Shown here: positions 60,206 to 64,000 of the stretch, one piece after another | Numbering within the stretch: position 1 is the first letter of the stretch | Layout of the letters: each line of letters opens with the position of its first letter | Assembly: GCA_002102555.1 (NCBI GenBank) | Contig: MCFL01000026.1 | Coordinates: 62,001-126,000 of the forward strand | Origin: Catenaria anguillulae PL171 | Lineage: Eukaryota; Blastocladiomycota; Blastocladiomycetes; Blastocladiales; Catenariaceae | Length of the DNA: 64,000 bases | Direction: 5' to 3' | The notes under the pieces: model-generated | Seen by the model: the letters and a program-made list of their open reading frames with translations, nothing else | What the model was told of the DNA's origin: nothing | Database searches by the model: none | Translations under genes and position numbers: made by a program

Positions 60206-60963
60206 TTGTGCATATGTAAAGTTACTTTCTTTTATGGCCGTCTTGAGCTCTGTCTTGACTCGAACAATGGTTGAAAGGCTCCTGCTTGACGACGAGCTGC
60301 ACAACCATTGAGCACGGCGCGACTTCAGTTGCAACTGGTCATGTGACCGCGTGCCGGATTGCAGGCATTCGTTGCTTCGTCTGAATGATGCGCCAGTAAA
60401 GCTGATGACTTGACGGCCTGCCCGACTCTTGGCAATACTTGCTCCTTGGCTTCCACCACGACATAGTGACACACACACTGCCCGACCCTCGCCGATTGCT
60501 ATGAATGTTTCCCACCTCGCTGCCGCCAATGATGCTGTGCAAAAATACAAACTAGAGTCTCTGAATATCCATGTCAGATAATACCTTTCCGCACCCTGAA
60601 GGCAGCTTTCCTCCTTTGTTCTGTGCCATGCAGCTCTTCGAACTGCATTGGCCGTGGGACTCTTTCCGTGCGCCTCGATCGCACGTGGAAGTGGTCGTCT
60701 TGCTGTTTTATTCCCCGTCGCCTAATCTTCTTGGCAATCTCGAGACACAAAGAATGATCTGCCCGGATGCCCCTCACAAAGACCCAGCAGGGGTGTGAAT
60801 GAAGCGTCAGCTTAGGTTAATTCTATTCACAAATTCATACAGGACAATCAGGCCGCTGGTTGCTGTTCATGGCGCGGGAGTGGCCGTGAAAAAGCAACCA
60901 TGGATCATGGACAATTAAGAAACCCTATGCACTTGCACACTTTGCCCGAAAGCCCAAGCAATC
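60206..60963. other. Intergenic, no gene seen
   Basis: 758 bp between the receptor gene and CFAP300. Frames on both strands are short and without motifs. Confidence 0.5.
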
Positions 60964-62265
60964 ATGCTGTCGCCCTCACCCACCCCCGAAAGCCGGCCAA
61001 CAGCGTTGCCCGAATCAATTGCCGGTCAGACAGCCAAGTCGCTGCGCCCGGACTCGACCGCGCCGCGCTTCCGTTTCTCGTCCATGGGCGATAAGCAGCC
61101 GCTACAGCGTGTTTCTCTTCCCAAGGATGCCAAACGGCCAAGGTCGTCCGAATCGACTGCCAATGACGTTCCTGACCTTTTGGAGAAATGGTAACTACGA
61201 GCGCACGATTGCACGGGTCAGACACGTTTGTTCCCACATCTGATCGATCTTCTTGCATTGCGATGATTGTGCAGGGGCTTCTCTTCGGATCACAGCTACT
61301 TTCGGCGAATCGTATACGATCCGTATCTGGCCCCACAACAACATGAAGCCTTCCTTGCCCAACTGCTTTCAGACGCCTCGGTGAGAAGCGAGCTCAAGGT
61401 TCAATGATCAGAAACGCCGATGAAGGCAATTCATCCAAAAAACTTACACTCTACCACGCAACACAACTCTGTACAGGTCGTAACATCAAGTGACGCGCTT
61501 TCGTCTGCTGGTTCGGCACTCGATCCCGAGTCCGTCAAGTTCCTACCTTTGTCGGTCACTCGTACCGACTTGAGTCTCTTTGATGGTCTTTTTGACGTTG
61601 GTATGTAGGTTCTCTTCGACCTCCCTGCCACTGTCATCACTATGTCTGACCATGCTCATTTTTCCCTCGCGGAACCTCGTCTATTGCAGGCATAGTGCGG
61701 AAGAGCGGAACCATCGTCAAATGCTTCGACGACCACTTCTCGCCCATGTACACGCCTGATGCACCAACTACGCAGCTGCACAACGAGCCCGGTGACACGG
61801 TGATTTCGGACGAACTGCGTCGGTGCTTGTTGGACTCGACGCACAACTCATTTGACGACGTGTTTGAGCGCCAGGACCGTAATGAGCTCTTGTTCCACTT
61901 GTTTGCGCACTTGGTTCTTGGTGGCCGAGTCAACCAGTTTGAGGATGAGGTAGGGCCGTACTTTGAGGTGACAAAGGCCATTTATCGTGAGATGGTCAGG
62001 TATGCCCTTGGTTTTTCGGTCAGTGTGGTTGGCCATGGATGGACGTGTGAATGGACATTGATCACCTGCTTCATCCCGCAGTGTGACAAAGCAGACAGAC
62101 GGGCAGTTGACGATCCATGGACATGCATACGCAATTGTCCCAAAAGACAGCTCGAGCTCGCTGTTTCCGATGCGCCATCGTCAAAACTTTATGATTGTCA
62201 CCATCAATCCGCATCGCCGCTTTGTCACTGTGTGGTATCACGCATCGCCGGCTTTCTACTCCTGA
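60964..62265 (+). CDS. CFAP300: CFAP300 (C11orf70) homologue, ciliary dynein assembly
   Basis: Five exons (60964-61190, 61275-61380, 61477-61600, 61690-61999, 62082-62265; introns 82-96 bp) sum to 951 nt, 316 residues (human 267), with all phases matching. Family landmarks in order: EKW then FSSDHSYFRRIVYDPYL; LSLFDGLFDVGIVR; VKCFDDHFSP; ISDELRRCLLDS; ELLFHLFAHLVLGGRVNQFED; VGPYFEVTKAIYREMV; and the last exon, with NFMIVTINPHRRFVTVWYH. Human CFAP300 is a cytoplasmic factor for assembly and transport of outer and inner dynein arms, found only in organisms with motile cilia. Its presence supports flagellated zoospores. The N-terminal ~60 residues are a species-specific Ser/Pro-rich extension. 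It ends tail-to-tail with the next gene, 152 bp apart. Confidence 0.88.
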
Positions 62266-62417
62266 CTGCTTTTTTTGTTCCTGTCTTTGAAACCAATTGA
62301 CCTCCCTTGGTGTCTTTCTTTCGAACAATGAACTTATGTCACTTGCGACATGAAACACGTCAAATGCCCGAAATGTGTCTATGAGTGCATTGAAAAGGAA
62401 TGCGTTTTGCCTCCAAG

Positions 62418-64000
62418 TTATGGTGGTGCCAATCCTGCGGATTCATGCCCACTATTCCGACCGCCTGCCCCAGCTTCGTTCCCGTGCAATTCGCGACGCA
62501 AAAACTCAAGAAACTCCTTTTGGTGGTGTGACGATTCCCGGAGCGCCAGCTCTTCTCGCGCCTTGCGACTCGACAATTCAGTTTGGACTTGCAAGTACTT
62601 GGTCTCGATAGTCTTGAGCTTGGATTCCAGAGCAGAAATGCTCGCGCGATAGCCGTGCATACGTGTTTGAGCGCCGGCCTTGAGCTGAGGACAGGTGCAT
62701 CACGGACAGCAGGTCAACAAGTGCAAGAAATTGGAAATGGAGAGCACTAGAGACGCACTTTGCCGTGGTTTTCCTTGAGTTGTGCATATTCAGACGAAAC
62801 CACATCCAATTGCCGAGTCAGATCTTGATGCGACTTGACCCAAACTGCCTTGGCCTCCTTCATTGCCGCGAAATGGGACTCGCGTTCCGTGACGAGCGCT
62901 GAGCGCAAATCTTCAACTTGCTCGTTAAGGTCTTTGATGCGTCGTTGCGCTTCCTCAAACTGCGGCCTATGGTTTACCACACCGTCCAGGCATGTAAACC
63001 ATGTGAAGCACAATCAGCGATAGTGAGCAGTACACGTACCGAATCCAAGCTTCTGATTCGCGCAGTGCGGCAAGCTCGTCGAGGGTGGATTCCAATCTCA
63101 ATCGGGTCCTATCCAGCTCGCCGCGCAGCTCCTCCTCTACGTCCTGCGCCCTTTCCGCGCTCGCCTCGTTCGAATCTCGCTGCCTCAAAATCTGCGCATG
63201 CTCGTGCTGCAAATCATCCAAACTGGACTTGAGCTCCTGAATTCGCCGAATCAACGACTCCTTGTCACCCAAATGCTTTACATGTTGCTCATCGAGCAGC
63301 CCGTTGAGCGACTTGATCTTGGCCTGCAGCTCCTCGACCGCCTGGCGGTGCGTGGATTCGGGAACCATGGCCTGCTGATTTGCCTTGGTCGCTTCCACGT
63401 CTCGCACGTTCGACAAGCGCCGCTCGGTCCGCACGTCCTCGAGAGCCCGATGCGCGCCGGCAAGCTCTCGGGCAAGCGAATCCACACGCGCTTGCAAGTC
63501 TCGGCGTTCGCGTTCCCATTTCAACTTCTCCTGCGCGTGCTCGGATTGGATTGAAAACAAGGACGTTGAGTGGTGATGTTGATGCTCGTCCAATGCACGG
63601 CGAGCGGCAGCGAGCTCAACTTGGATTTCAGCAATGTGTTGTGTTTGCTCGTGCGTCTTGTTGATGAGGGTTTGCTGTTCCTCGTGGGCACGCTGGAGCT
63701 TGGATTGAAGCAGGTCACGGTCGACGCGGACGGATTCCAGTGTGGATTTGAGTTCCAGTTGCGCTCGAGCGTTGGCGCGGGATTCATTGTCCAGTTGAGA
63801 GGTCAGATCGGTTTTGATGGCACTGTGATTCCAACGAGGGAAGGTCGTTCAAGAAAAGGTCGGGAGAATGCGTCATAGGATGAAAAGCCGATGGCGCACC
63901 GGAGGTCTTCGTTTTCGGCGAGCAAATGTGCATGTTTGAGTTGGTACTCGCTGACCTGAGCTTGCAGTTTGCATACAGCCTCGTCCCGAGAAATTGCTGG
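62418..64000 (-). CDS. Coiled-coil protein, 5' part outside window
   Basis: Exons visible from the right edge: 64000-63900, 63822-63040, 62966-62759 and 62684-62418, with introns of 77, 73 and 74 bp and all junctions in phase; the N-terminus lies beyond 64000. About 452 residues are visible, nearly all heptad coil: SRDEAVCKLQAQVSEYQL, RVDSLARELAGAHRALED, LDRTRLRLESTLDELAAL, SALESKLKTIETKYLQVQ, HHQKEFLEFLRREL, ending with a Gly-rich tail. There is no motor, kinase or membrane motif. A centrosomal/ciliary scaffold is a reasonable guess given the convergent CFAP300 neighbour, but golgins and spindle proteins look alike at this level. Confidence 0.75.

Noticed and set aside
60050-60550. Minus-strand 166-codon frame downstream of the receptor
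   Set aside because: It overlaps the receptor's last exon and has no recognisable domain or plausible start context.

Overview
The window is a 64 kb piece of a gene-dense, GC-rich eukaryotic (fungal) genome. The genes have short GT-AG introns of mostly 50-100 bp, with YTAAY-like branch sites, and lie on both strands a few hundred bases apart. The cilium-specific dynein-assembly family CFAP300, a probable TTC12-like factor and a class C GPCR sit beside ordinary fungal housekeeping genes. That points to an early-diverging, flagellated (zoosporic) fungus such as Blastocladiomycota or a chytrid. This lineage call is inference. I found no rRNA, tRNA, CRISPR array or autonomous transposon.

Layout. 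0-12 kb: the 3' part of a GBF1/Gea ARF-GEF, an ASC-1/Rqt4 zinc-finger protein on the opposite strand, and an MDC1/Mdb1-like FHA plus tandem-BRCT protein. 12-17 kb: an unrecognised locus present twice as a diverged direct tandem duplication, with no solid gene between the copies. 17-27 kb: DNA polymerase alpha catalytic subunit, a lipin phosphatidate phosphatase (divergent from it) and a Hop2 homologue. 27-34 kb: a sparse stretch with a small membrane protein and an Angel/CCR4-type nuclease. 34-41 kb: three tandem UNC93-like MFS genes. 41-49 kb: a TPR/ARM protein resembling TTC12, a frame-broken gene with a possible ULP-like end, and a long coiled-coil protein. 49-56 kb: a possible small secreted protein, a mitochondrial-type TilS, a membrane PDI with CPHC and CGHC sites, and a small paralogue with a CSNS site. 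56-64 kb: a class C GPCR, CFAP300 and the 3' part of a second coiled-coil protein.

Functional themes. Genome maintenance is represented by POLA1, the MDC1-like protein and Hop2, and one 11-bp palindrome (AGTGAGTCACT) lies at or near the start of all three. The secretory pathway is represented by GBF1, two thioredoxin-fold proteins and lipin. Cilium assembly is represented by CFAP300 and the TTC12-like protein, perhaps with the two coiled-coil proteins.

Most gene models close exactly in phase, including several 5-7 exon genes whose exon lengths I summed by hand. Three loci (GBF1, MDC1-like, and 43.7-45.2 kb) instead need repeated one-base frame changes, which may be assembly indels or gene decay. 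The most notable finding is that the PDI gene needs three micro-exons (10, 7 and 10 nt), two of them building the segment just before its CPHC site; the adjacent CSNS paralogue shares the 7-nt micro-exon at the same place.
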